This document shows, piece after piece, positions 1-6,796 of a stretch of 8,922 bases of DNA. Below the pieces are notes generated by a model. That model saw only the letters and a program-made list of their open reading frames with translations. It was not told the DNA's origin and searched no databases. Position numbers and translations under genes: made by a program. This DNA is from SIG440 sp045592585 (GTDB lineage Bacteria > Bacillota > Clostridia > Monoglobales > Monoglobaceae): assembly GCA_045592585.1 (NCBI GenBank), contig JAZNVB010000052.1:1-8922 (forward strand), read 5' to 3'. How positions within the stretch are numbered: position 1 is the first letter of the stretch; every line of letters starts with the position of its first letter.

Positions 1-26
1 TTTTTTAAAAAAATTTTTATATTTTT

Positions 27-530
27 TTAATCTAACTCGTAACAATCTTCGATTTTGGCATAATAGAGGGTGTGTAAATCACCGTTTTTATACCATTTGT
101 CAAGGATTTCTGCCGAGGTAAGTTCTTGTGTCATCTCTGCCTTTGCAACAACCCTACATTCAAAAACAAGGCCATTGCAGGCAATAACAGGAGTTGAAAT
201 TTTGTTAGCTTCTTTTAATTCAAGACCACATTCAGCGATTTTATCCACATCACGTCCACTGTGACTGCCGCAATAGCTTAAAGCCGCCTTCATTGAATTG
301 TCGTAGGGGAAGGTAAGTGTAAATTCCATGGCCTTGTCGGTTGTGGTTTTTGTATAACGGCTTTCTCTTACTAAAACTTCAGCTACCGGCATACCCCATA
401 CAAAGCCAAAAGAACCCCAGCCGATTGTCATTGTATTTGTCTTTTCACCGTCTTTTGTGGTAAGAAAGGCACCATTGGGCAGAATTTCGGTTGCTTTTTT
501 CAAGTATTGAGTTAATATGTTAATATCCAT
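27..530 (-). CDS. Flavin reductase family protein (FMN-binding split barrel)
   Basis: A 167-residue soluble protein with no signal peptide or membrane segment. It resembles flavin reductase-like, FMN-binding split-barrel proteins. Supporting stretches are the N-terminal LPNGAFLTTKDGEKTNTMTIGW (about residues 17-38), which fits the strand region that contacts the flavin phosphate, and the later SHSGRDVDK segment (about 89-97) typical of this family. Members bind FMN and reduce flavins or small substrates with NAD(P)H; the substrate here cannot be told. The start at 530 has GAGGTGA at 535-541 just upstream. It is the last gene of the der-plsY-gpsA operon, 12 bases after gpsA, so it is probably co-transcribed. 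Its link to lipid synthesis or ribosome assembly is unclear and may only reflect operon position. Downstream, bases 1-26 are runs of T and A with no clear hairpin, so transcription may end outside the window. Confidence 0.85.
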   Translation of the reverse strand: MDINILTQYLKKATEILPNGAFLTTKDGEKTNTMTIGWGSFGFVWGMPVAEVLVRESRYTKTTTDKAMEFTLTFPYDNSMKAALSYCGSHSGRDVDKIAECGLELKEANKISTPVIACNGLVFECRVVAKAEMTQELTSAEILDKWYKNGDLHTLYYAKIEDCYELD

Positions 531-542
531 AAATTCACCTCA

Positions 543-1556
543 TTAAATAATATTCAAAAAGTCTGATTCTGATTCGTTTTTCTTATCTCTGACCATAAGA
601 GCCTTAATTGCATCCTCGGGTTTCTTGTTGTTGAAAAGAACATTATATGCCTCAGTTATAATTGGCATTTCAACACCCTTGCGGTCGGCAAGTTCTTTTG
701 CCGCTTTACAGCTACGCACACCTTCAACAACCATATTTACTGTTTTTTGTGCCTCGTCAACCGACATTCCCTGACCAATAAGAATTCCTGCCCTTCTGTT
801 GCGTGAGTGCATACTTGTGCAGGTTACAATCAAATCCCCAATGCCCGAAAGACCCGAGAAGGTTTCGGGTTTTGCTCCCATTGCTGTGCCAAGACGTGTC
901 ATTTCGGCAAGTCCGCGGGTCATAAGTGCAGCCTTTGTGTTATCTCCACAGCCAAGACCGTCAAGAACTCCGCAACAAAGAGCAATAACATTTTTAATTG
1001 AACCGCCAAGCTCAACCCCGATAATGTCATTGGAGGTATATACTCTGAAGGTGGGGCTCATAAATATATCCTGAATAAATTCAGAAACCTTTATATCATC
1101 AGAAGCCACAACATTTGTTGTGGGGAGATTTCGTGAAACCTCTTCTGCGTGGCTTGGACCTGACATAACTGCAATTTTACAGTCAGGAAGCTCGGCTTTA
1201 AGTATCTGCGAAATTGTCATATATGTGCCTTCTTCAATACCCTTTGAAATGTTAAGGATAACCTGACCCTTGCTGACATATTCATTTATTTTTTCCGCAA
1301 CGCCTCTGATGCCGTGTGATGGAGTTGCGATAACAACTAAATCCATACCAGAAACGGCAGAAAGCTCTGAAACAAACTCAATACCTTCGGGAATTGAGAT
1401 TCCCGGGAGAAAAGGCTTATTTTCGTGATATTTCTTAAGGTTTTCACATTCGGTTTTGTCAAATGACCAAAGCGTTACCTTGTGTCCGTTGTTATGTAGA
1501 AGAATGGAAGCCGCAGTACCCCAACCGCCACTGCCTAAAACGCATATCTTTGCCAT
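543..1556 (-). CDS. gpsA: Glycerol-3-phosphate dehydrogenase [NAD(P)+]
   Basis: This cytosolic enzyme reduces dihydroxyacetone phosphate to sn-glycerol-3-phosphate, the backbone for membrane phospholipids. The 337-residue length is normal for the family. The N-terminal Rossmann fold shows the dinucleotide-binding GSGGWG (residues 8-13). Further family landmarks are KGIEEG (from K105), SGPSHAEE (from S132), the catalytic-lysine segment GGSIKN (K188), then GLSGIGDL and SRNRR in the C-terminal helical domain. I chose the ATG at 1556, not the upstream in-frame start at 1580, because AAGGAGG (1566-1572) sits 9 bases before it and the protein then begins MAKICVLGSGGWG as in relatives. The gene starts one base after the plsY stop codon, so its ribosome binding site lies inside plsY and the two are probably translationally coupled. 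Its product is the substrate of PlsY, so the adjacency is functional. Confidence 0.97.
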   Translation of the reverse strand: MAKICVLGSGGWGTAASILLHNNGHKVTLWSFDKTECENLKKYHENKPFLPGISIPEGIEFVSELSAVSGMDLVVIATPSHGIRGVAEKINEYVSKGQVILNISKGIEEGTYMTISQILKAELPDCKIAVMSGPSHAEEVSRNLPTTNVVASDDIKVSEFIQDIFMSPTFRVYTSNDIIGVELGGSIKNVIALCCGVLDGLGCGDNTKAALMTRGLAEMTRLGTAMGAKPETFSGLSGIGDLIVTCTSMHSRNRRAGILIGQGMSVDEAQKTVNMVVEGVRSCKAAKELADRKGVEMPIITEAYNVLFNNKKPEDAIKALMVRDKKNESESDFLNII

Positions 1557-1557
1557 T

Positions 1558-2172
1558 TTATTTGTCCTCCTTACTGCCAAAACTCAGTTTATTTTCTTTG
1601 CCTGCAAGAAGTCTTGCGATATTGCTTTTATGCATATAAATTGCCAGGACAGCAAGCATTATGGCAAAAACAATAAACTCTGTATTTGCTGCTTTGAATA
1701 CCAAAGCTAAAACAACAAATAAAACTGCGCCAAGGATACTTCCTAAAGAAACGTATCTCGAAACAGCCATAATCAAAATTGCAACAACCATAGTAATAAG
1801 ACCAAGAATCGGGTCTGAGAAAATAATTGCAACAGTTGATACAATTATGCCTTTGCCACCTTTAAATCCGAAATATAAAGGAAAGTTATGACCAAGAACT
1901 GCACCCAGACCTGCAATATATACTGCAACAGGTTCAGGTGATATAAGCTTTGCTGCAAGAATGGCAATAACAGCCTTTAAAACATCGCCTAAAACAACTA
2001 ATATTGCACCTTTTTTGCCAACTGTACGCAGGGTGTTTGTTGCACCCGCATTACCGCTGCCGTGGTTGCGGATGTCATCGCCAATCAATATTTTGGATAC
2101 TATGATAGACGTATTTATGCTGCCAAGAAGATAGGCAATAACTAAAATTATAAGATTATATATTGTTTCCAT
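1558..2172 (-). CDS. plsY: Acyl-phosphate:glycerol-3-phosphate acyltransferase
   Basis: An integral membrane enzyme that transfers an acyl group from acyl-phosphate to glycerol-3-phosphate, giving lysophosphatidic acid, the first membrane-bound step of phospholipid synthesis in most Gram-positive bacteria. The 204 residues are mostly hydrophobic, with several membrane segments starting at about residues 4-24. The family's conserved loops are visible: the glycine-rich HGSGNAGATNTLR (37-49) and GHNFPLY followed by FKGGKG (94-108), which form the substrate-binding and active site. The start at 2172 is set by AAAGGAG (2182-2188), which overlaps the der stop codon. It sits between der and gpsA, and GpsA supplies its glycerol-3-phosphate. 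All key motifs are present and there is no sign of damage. Confidence 0.96.
   Translation of the reverse strand: METIYNLIILVIAYLLGSINTSIIVSKILIGDDIRNHGSGNAGATNTLRTVGKKGAILVVLGDVLKAVIAILAAKLISPEPVAVYIAGLGAVLGHNFPLYFGFKGGKGIIVSTVAIIFSDPILGLITMVVAILIMAVSRYVSLGSILGAVLFVVLALVFKAANTEFIVFAIMLAVLAIYMHKSNIARLLAGKENKLSFGSKEDK
1566..1572 (-). promoter_or_regulatory. gpsA ribosome binding site inside plsY
   Basis: AAGGAGG on the minus strand, 9 bases before the gpsA ATG. It lies wholly within the last codons of plsY. It decides the gpsA start in favour of 1556 over 1580, and suggests that translation of gpsA depends on ribosomes finishing plsY. Confidence 0.85.
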
Positions 2173-2186
2173 ATTTTAAATCTCCT

Positions 2187-3527
2187 TTAAACCTTGCTGC
2201 CTTTGGTATCCTTTTCGCCTTTTTCGCGAACAATAAACTTTATAGGAGTGCCCTTGAAGCCAAAGGCGGCTCTTATCTTGTTTTCAAGATATCTGATATA
2301 GGAATAATGTGCCAGTTCGGAATTGTTGACAAACAGAACAAAGGTAGGTGGCTTAACCGATGCCTGTGTCCCGTAGTAAATCTTAAGACGTTTACCCTTA
2401 TCCGAGGGCGGCTGAACCATTGCGATTGCATCGTTGATAACGTCGTTAAGAAGGCCGGTTGAAATGCGTTTTTTGTTTTCCTCAACGGCTAAATCTGCCA
2501 TTTCAAAAAGGTCATTCACGCGCTGACCAGTCTTTGCAGAAATAAATACTGATTCTGCATACATCATAAAGTTAAAGCCCTCCAGAAGTCGGTCTTTGAA
2601 ATTCTTCATTGTGTTGGTTTCTTTTTCAACCAAATCCCATTTATTAACAGCAAAGACTGCTGCCTTTCCCTGTTCGTGAACATATCCTGCAATTTTGGTG
2701 TCCTGTTCGGTAACACCTTCGGTTGCATCAATCATTATTACACAAACGTCAGCACGGTCAATGGAGGTAAGAGCACGCACAACGCTGTAACGTTCAACGT
2801 CCTCGTCAATCTTGCCACGCTTACGCATACCGGCTGTGTCGATTATCACATATTTTTTTCCGTTGCGCTCCAAACGGCTGTCAATTGCGTCACGGGTTGT
2901 GCCTGCAATATCGCTGACAATAACACGGTCTTCGCCCAAAATTCTGTTTACAAGCGAAGATTTGCCTGCATTTGGCTTACCTACTATTGCAATATGGATA
3001 ACATCCTCATCGTCTTCTTCATCATTATCTTCAGGGAAATGCTCTGCAACCATATCCAAAAGGTCACCAACTCCCAAGCCGTGGATGGAAGATACCATTA
3101 CCGGGTCGCCAATGCCAAGATTGTAGAATTCGTAAACTTCCATAGGTGGATCGCCGGGGTTATCCACCTTGTTGCATACTAAAATTACGGGTTTTCCGCA
3201 TTTTTGAAGCATCGCCGCAATGTCTTTGTCGGCGGCAGTCATACCGTCACGGACATTAACAACAAACAAAATAACATCTGCTGTGTCAATTGCCAAATTC
3301 GCCTGATTGCGCATTTGAGAAAGGATAATATCCTTGCTGTAAGGCTCGATACCACCGGTGTCTATAAGGGTAAATTCTTTGCCAAGCCATTCGGCATCGG
3401 CATAGATACGGTCACGGGTGATGCCGGGTGTATCTTCTACAATTGCAATCCTTTTGCCTGATATTTTATTGAATAATGTGGACTTGCCAACATTGGGGCG
3501 TCCAACAATCGCTACTATCGGTTTCAT
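2187..3527 (-). CDS. der: Ribosome-associated GTPase Der (EngA)
   Basis: An essential GTPase with two tandem G domains that helps assemble the 50S ribosomal subunit. Domain 1 has the P-loop GRPNVGKST (9-17), DTGG (56-59) and NKVD (119-122). An acidic linker rich in Asp/Glu (166-175) leads to domain 2, with GKPNAGKSS (183-191), DTAG (230-233) and NKWD (295-298). The remaining ~90 residues form the usual C-terminal KH-like RNA-binding domain ending in a basic tail. The 446-residue length is normal. The ATG at 3527 gives MKPIVAIVGRPNVGKST, as in relatives; the in-frame ATG at 3587 would add 20 unconserved residues and lies upstream of the predicted transcription start. The ribosome binding site is modest (GGTGA, 5 bases before the start). 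It is the first gene of the operon with plsY, gpsA and the flavin reductase gene. Confidence 0.97.
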   Translation of the reverse strand: MKPIVAIVGRPNVGKSTLFNKISGKRIAIVEDTPGITRDRIYADAEWLGKEFTLIDTGGIEPYSKDIILSQMRNQANLAIDTADVILFVVNVRDGMTAADKDIAAMLQKCGKPVILVCNKVDNPGDPPMEVYEFYNLGIGDPVMVSSIHGLGVGDLLDMVAEHFPEDNDEEDDEDVIHIAIVGKPNAGKSSLVNRILGEDRVIVSDIAGTTRDAIDSRLERNGKKYVIIDTAGMRKRGKIDEDVERYSVVRALTSIDRADVCVIMIDATEGVTEQDTKIAGYVHEQGKAAVFAVNKWDLVEKETNTMKNFKDRLLEGFNFMMYAESVFISAKTGQRVNDLFEMADLAVEENKKRISTGLLNDVINDAIAMVQPPSDKGKRLKIYYGTQASVKPPTFVLFVNNSELAHYSYIRYLENKIRAAFGFKGTPIKFIVREKGEKDTKGSKV

Positions 3528-3558
3528 ATTTTCACCAATCCTTTGCATAGTTATATTC

Positions 3559-3587
3559 ATTTTATCACAAAAACCGGAAAAATACAA
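3559..3587 (-). promoter_or_regulatory. Promoter of the der-plsY-gpsA operon
   Basis: On the minus strand, TTGTAT (3582-3587) is followed after 17 bases by TAAAAT (3559-3564), with TGA directly before it (an extended -10). The predicted start of transcription is near 3552, giving a leader of about 25 bases before der. It is seen by eye only. The location in the divergent intergenic region supports it. Confidence 0.6.
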
Positions 3588-3595
3588 GATTTATC

Positions 3596-3624
3596 TTGAT
3601 AATTTAATAAATCTGTGTTAATAT
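3596..3624 (+). promoter_or_regulatory. Promoter of the NSS transporter gene
   Basis: TTGATA (3596-3601) is followed after 17 bases by TAATAT (3619-3624), with TGT immediately before it (an extended -10). The predicted transcript starts near 3631, about 27 bases before the ATG at 3658. It lies back to back with the der promoter, whose -35 box is only 8 bases away, so the two could interfere or share a regulator. I see no clear operator. Confidence 0.6.
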
Positions 3625-3657
3625 TATTGAATAAACAAATTAAGGATGGTTATTGTT

Positions 3658-5028
3658 ATGAATCAAAGAGAAAAGTTTTCATCACGTCTTGGCTTTTTAC
3701 TTATTTCGGCAGGATGTGCAATTGGTCTGGGGAATGTTTACCGTTTTCCCATCATTACAGGAGCATACGGCGGCGCGTTGTTTGTGCTGATTTACATTGC
3801 TTTTTTGCTTTTGTTGGGTCTTCCTATAATGACAATGGAACTTGCAGTGGGCAGAGCAAGTCAGCGAAGCATAGCATCATCATTTGATGTGCTTGAAAAG
3901 CCCGGTCAGAAGTGGCATTTTATGAAATATATGGGCATTGCAGGCAATTATCTTTTAATGATGTTTTATACTGTGATTTCAGGTTGGATGATTATATATT
4001 TCTTTAAGTATCTTAATGGCTCAATTCTGGAATTTAAAACAACGGAGGAGCTTGGTGGTGTTTTTGGTTCAATAGTTTCCAATCAGGGACTTTTGATTGG
4101 TTCAACTGTTGCTGTTATTATTCTCTGCTTTGGAATTTGTTCGCTTGGCCTGCAAAATGGTGTTGAAAAGATAACCAAGTGTATGATGATTGCCCTTTTT
4201 GCTCTCCTTTTTGGCCTTGCAATATATTGCTGCACTCTGGATAATGCCGCAGAAGGTCTTAAATTCTATTTAATTCCATCCCTTGACGGAGTTAAGAAAT
4301 CAGGGCTTATGACGGTTATCTCGGCGGCTATGGGACAAGCGTTCTTTACTTTGAGTATCGGAATTGGTTCAGTTGCGATTTTTGGCAGTTATATTGACAA
4401 AAAAAGAAGCCTTACGGGTGAGGCAATTACAATTATGTCACTTGACACTTTGGTTGCTTTAATGTCAGGGCTTATAGTTTTTCCTGCCTGCTTTACTTAT
4501 AATAATGGTGTTACTGCAGATGCATCAACTGTTGGTGCAAGCTTTCTGTTTACTACATTGTCGAGTATATTCAACAGTATGCCCGGCGGAAGAATTATCG
4601 GCACATTGTTCTTTGTGTTTATGATTTTTGCATCACTTTCAACTGTTATTGCGGTATTTGAAAATATTATGTCCTTCTGGCTGGAGCTTACATCAATGAG
4701 TCGCCGCAAGGTTGCAATTATCAATATTATTTTGATGATTGTTCTGTCCTTGCCGTGTATTCTTGGATTTACTGTCTGGTCAGGTTTTCAACTGTTTGGC
4801 AAGGGAATAATGGATCTGGAGGACTACACAGTATCCAACATTCTGCTCCCGGTGGGAAGCCTTATATATGTTCTGTTCTGTACAGTGCGTTACGGATGGG
4901 GTTGGGATAAGTATTTTACCGAGGTAAACAGCGGAACAGGTCTTAAACTCCCCAAGTGGCTGAAGCCTTATCTAAAATATGTTCTTCCGCTTGTTATAAT
5001 TGCGGTGTTGATAATGTCTGTATTTTAA
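3658..5028 (+). CDS. Sodium-dependent amino-acid transporter, NSS (SNF) family
   Basis: An inner-membrane symporter that uses the sodium gradient to import an amino acid or related amine. The N-terminus, REKFSSRLGFLL then AGCAIGLGNVYRFP (to residue 31), is the family signature: the unwound first helix with sodium- and substrate-binding backbone, N26 matching LeuT N27 and R29 the extracellular gate. The TM6 segment QAFFTLSIGIG (from Q227) and the TM8 segment FASLSTV (A325, S328, T329) carry further expected sodium-site positions. TM7 has D263 where LeuT has Asn286. The 456 residues and the end after one last hydrophobic helix fit the 11-helix bacterial subgroup (MhsT/Tyt1 type), not 12-helix LeuT. 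AAGGA at 3642-3646 sits 11 bases before the ATG at 3658; the ATG at 3646 overlaps that site and is unlikely. It seems to be transcribed alone. The substrate is unknown; hydrophobic or aromatic amino acids are plausible by family only. Confidence 0.94.
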   Translation: MNQREKFSSRLGFLLISAGCAIGLGNVYRFPIITGAYGGALFVLIYIAFLLLLGLPIMTMELAVGRASQRSIASSFDVLEKPGQKWHFMKYMGIAGNYLLMMFYTVISGWMIIYFFKYLNGSILEFKTTEELGGVFGSIVSNQGLLIGSTVAVIILCFGICSLGLQNGVEKITKCMMIALFALLFGLAIYCCTLDNAAEGLKFYLIPSLDGVKKSGLMTVISAAMGQAFFTLSIGIGSVAIFGSYIDKKRSLTGEAITIMSLDTLVALMSGLIVFPACFTYNNGVTADASTVGASFLFTTLSSIFNSMPGGRIIGTLFFVFMIFASLSTVIAVFENIMSFWLELTSMSRRKVAIINIILMIVLSLPCILGFTVWSGFQLFGKGIMDLEDYTVSNILLPVGSLIYVLFCTVRYGWGWDKYFTEVNSGTGLKLPKWLKPYLKYVLPLVIIAVLIMSVF

Positions 5029-5036
5029 AATAACTT

Positions 5037-5066
5037 AAAGAGGTGTTGCGGATGTAACACCTCTTT
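5037..5066 (+). terminator. Hairpin terminator after the NSS transporter
   Basis: An 11-base-pair perfect stem: AAAGAGGTGTT (5037-5047) pairs with AACACCTCTTT (5056-5066) around an 8-base loop, starting 8 bases after the stop codon. The run of T is only three bases and lies within the stem, so it may be a weak or leaky terminator. Some readthrough into the polymerase gene is possible. Confidence 0.65.
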
Positions 5067-5128
5067 ACAGTTTAGGGAGGTTTAAAGGACAGTATTTTAT
5101 ATATAATAAATGCAAGGGAGTGATATTT

Positions 5129-6400
5129 ATGGCAGACAGAATGTATTTATGTATAGATTTAAAAAGCTTTTATGCGTCGGTTGAATGTGTTGAACGTGGT
5201 TTTGACCCAATGAAGACCAACCTTATTGTTGCCGACCCTGAACGGACGGATAAAACCATTTGTCTTGCCGTAACTCCTGCAATGAAGGCGCTTGGTGTAA
5301 AAAACCGTTGCCGTGTGTTTGAAATCCCTAAGAACATAAATTATATTGTTGCCGAACCAAGAATGCAGAAATATATCGATTATGCTGCGGAAATTTATGC
5401 AATCTACCTGAGTTATGTATCCAAAGATGATATACACGTTTATTCCATTGTCGAGGTTTTTGTTGATGTAACTGATTATCTTAATATGTACCGTATGACA
5501 GCAAAGGAATTGGGAATTGCAATGATGGATGCAGTTTACAATAAACTTGGCATACGGGCAACCTGCGGTATCGGAACAAATCTTTATCTTGCCAAGGTAG
5601 CTTTGGATATTACGGCAAAGCATGCAAAGGATTTTGTGGGATTTCTTGATGAGGAGTTATACAGAAAAACTCTGTGGCAGCACAGACCCATAACCGACTT
5701 CTGGCGTATAGGAAGAGGCACTGCAAGACAACTTGAGGCTATGGGGATATATGATATGGAAGGCATCACTCGGGTTTCGGAAGATTATCTTTATGACAAA
5801 TTTGGCATTGATGCAGAACTTCTTATAGACCACGCCTGGGGCAGAGAAACAACTACTATGGCGGATATTAAGAATTACAAGCCCAAGACTAATTGCCTTA
5901 CAAGCAGTCAGGTGCTTATGTGTGATTATAATTTTGAAGACGGAAAACTGATTGTAAAGGAAATGATGGATTCACTATGCCTTGATATGGTTGAAAAAGG
6001 GCTTGTTACAAAGTCGGTAACACTTCATATAGGATATTCAAATTCACTTAAAATGCTGCCTGCCCATGGTAGTATTTCGCCTGATATACCCACCAATGCG
6101 GATAGTATTCTTGTGCCGCTGATTGTTGACTTATATAACAGAATTATTGACCCACATTTTGCCATACGAAGGGTAAGCATTTCCTGCAACAATGTAACGG
6201 AACAGGTTAAGCAATATGAACAGCTCAGTCTGTTTGATAATTCGCAAAAAACAGAGAAGAATAACAGAATACAAAAGGCACTGATAAAAATAAAAAAGCA
6301 GTTTGGCAAAAATGCCGTTTTTAAAGGAATGGATTTGGAAGAAAACGCAACAACACTTGAGAGAAATAAGCAGATAGGAGGGCACAAAAGTGGCGAATAA
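5129..6400 (+). CDS. Y-family DNA polymerase (UmuC/UvrX-type), altered catalytic site
   Basis: A 423-residue homologue of translesion polymerases, which copy past damaged bases at the replication fork. The N-terminus YLCIDLKSFYASVE carries the first catalytic aspartate D10 and the steric-gate tyrosine Y15. GIGTNLYLAK (147-156) is the conserved palm segment with K156. The thumb helix-hairpin-helix begins near PITDFWRIGRG (187-197), and the rest is the little-finger domain. QLSLF (365-369) is a consensus sliding-clamp-binding motif. The oddity is motif YSIVEVFVDV (105-114): the family normally has Ser-Ile-Asp-Glu, with Asp and Glu binding catalytic metal, but here the Asp is Val108 (codon GTC at 5450-5452) next to an intact Glu109. 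The equivalent Asp-to-Asn change abolishes activity of E. coli DinB (D103) and UmuC (D101), so the enzyme may be inactive. The ATG at 5129 is chosen because AAGGGAG (5114-5120) sits 8 bases upstream. It overlaps the yolD-like gene. No LexA box was seen. Confidence 0.93.
   Translation: MADRMYLCIDLKSFYASVECVERGFDPMKTNLIVADPERTDKTICLAVTPAMKALGVKNRCRVFEIPKNINYIVAEPRMQKYIDYAAEIYAIYLSYVSKDDIHVYSIVEVFVDVTDYLNMYRMTAKELGIAMMDAVYNKLGIRATCGIGTNLYLAKVALDITAKHAKDFVGFLDEELYRKTLWQHRPITDFWRIGRGTARQLEAMGIYDMEGITRVSEDYLYDKFGIDAELLIDHAWGRETTTMADIKNYKPKTNCLTSSQVLMCDYNFEDGKLIVKEMMDSLCLDMVEKGLVTKSVTLHIGYSNSLKMLPAHGSISPDIPTNADSILVPLIVDLYNRIIDPHFAIRRVSISCNNVTEQVKQYEQLSLFDNSQKTEKNNRIQKALIKIKKQFGKNAVFKGMDLEENATTLERNKQIGGHKSGE
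6377..6382 (+). promoter_or_regulatory. Ribosome binding site of the yolD-like gene
   Basis: AGGAGG inside the 3' end of the polymerase gene, 7 bases before the GTG at 6390. It is one of the strongest such sites in the window. It supports the GTG start and suggests coupled translation of the two genes. Confidence 0.85.
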
Positions 6401-6734
6401 ACCAAGAATGAAGATGCTTGCATCAGACAGGGCAAAACAGTTTATGCCGTTTTCGGCATTAAAGGGTTTAGATGAAGCCTTGCGCGAAAAGGAACGTATA
6501 ATTGTTGAAAAAGCTGAACTTTCGGAAGAAAGTGCCGATGATATTGCCAATGCTCTTAACCTTGTTGAAATAGGAATATATGTTCGGGTTGTGTATTTTT
6601 CTGACGGCGAATACGTTTCGACAGAGGGAATTGTGACGGCATTGGATAAGGTTTTCAAAAAAATGACCGTTGTTAAAACAGAAATAGAGTTTGATGATAT
6701 TTATAAAATTAGTATTGATTTTTGTAATCGTTAA
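6390..6734 (+). CDS. YolD-like family protein
   Basis: A 114-residue soluble protein. The segment SDRAKQFMPFSALKGLDEALREKE (about residues 12-35) is the hallmark of YolD-like proteins, which often sit directly beside UmuC/UvrX-type polymerases in Firmicutes. On that genomic association they have been proposed to act as a functional counterpart of UmuD, a polymerase partner; the role is not biochemically settled. The C-terminal half (about 60-112) looks like small beta strands. The start is GTG at 6390, 11 bases inside the end of the polymerase gene in another frame, with AGGAGG 7 bases upstream. This arrangement implies that the two proteins are made together. No UmuD-like Ser/Lys protease site is visible, so it is not a UmuD homologue by sequence. 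Confidence 0.9.
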   Translation: MANKPRMKMLASDRAKQFMPFSALKGLDEALREKERIIVEKAELSEESADDIANALNLVEIGIYVRVVYFSDGEYVSTEGIVTALDKVFKKMTVVKTEIEFDDIYKISIDFCNR

Positions 6735-6743
6735 GAGTATAAT
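6715..6743 (+). promoter_or_regulatory. Promoter of the MATE transporter gene, inside the yolD-like gene
   Basis: TTGATT (6715-6720), a 17-base spacer, then a perfect TATAAT (6738-6743). The -35 box lies in the last codons of the yolD-like gene and the -10 box just after its stop. The predicted transcript starts near 6750. It could give the transporter expression independent of the polymerase operon. Confidence 0.7.
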
Positions 6744-6796
6744 GGGTATGTTTGAAGATTGAATGTACTGTAATACGAAAGGAAATGAATTACATA

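Noticed and set aside
1..26. Runs of T and A as a terminator for the flavin reductase operon
   Set aside because: There is no G/C-containing stem; the sequence is low complexity and cut off by the window edge.
2676..3182. 168-residue plus-strand open frame opposite der
   Set aside because: Its translation has no recognisable domain, it has no good ribosome binding site, and it lies wholly opposite a well-conserved gene; it is a shadow.
5037..5066. Hairpin as a riboswitch or small RNA
   Set aside because: It is a single perfect stem just after a stop codon, with no further conserved structure; a terminator explains it.
5102..5107. Perfect TATAAT upstream of the Y-family polymerase as its promoter
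   Set aside because: No acceptable -35 box lies 16-18 bases upstream, and a start near 5114 would begin at or inside the ribosome binding site. It may be chance in an A/T-rich stretch.
5067..5128. Possible LexA (SOS) box before the polymerase gene
   Set aside because: I looked for GAAC-N4-GTTC and CTGT-type palindromes and saw none, so SOS control cannot be claimed.
5120..5128. GTG at 5120 as the polymerase start
   Set aside because: It overlaps the AAGGGAG site that serves the ATG at 5129.
5159..5623. 154-residue minus-strand open frame opposite the polymerase gene
   Set aside because: It has no recognisable domain and lies opposite conserved polymerase motifs; it is a shadow.
6752..6796. 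TTG at 6752 as the MATE start
   Set aside because: It lies within a base or two of the predicted transcription start, has no ribosome binding site and adds 15 unconserved residues.
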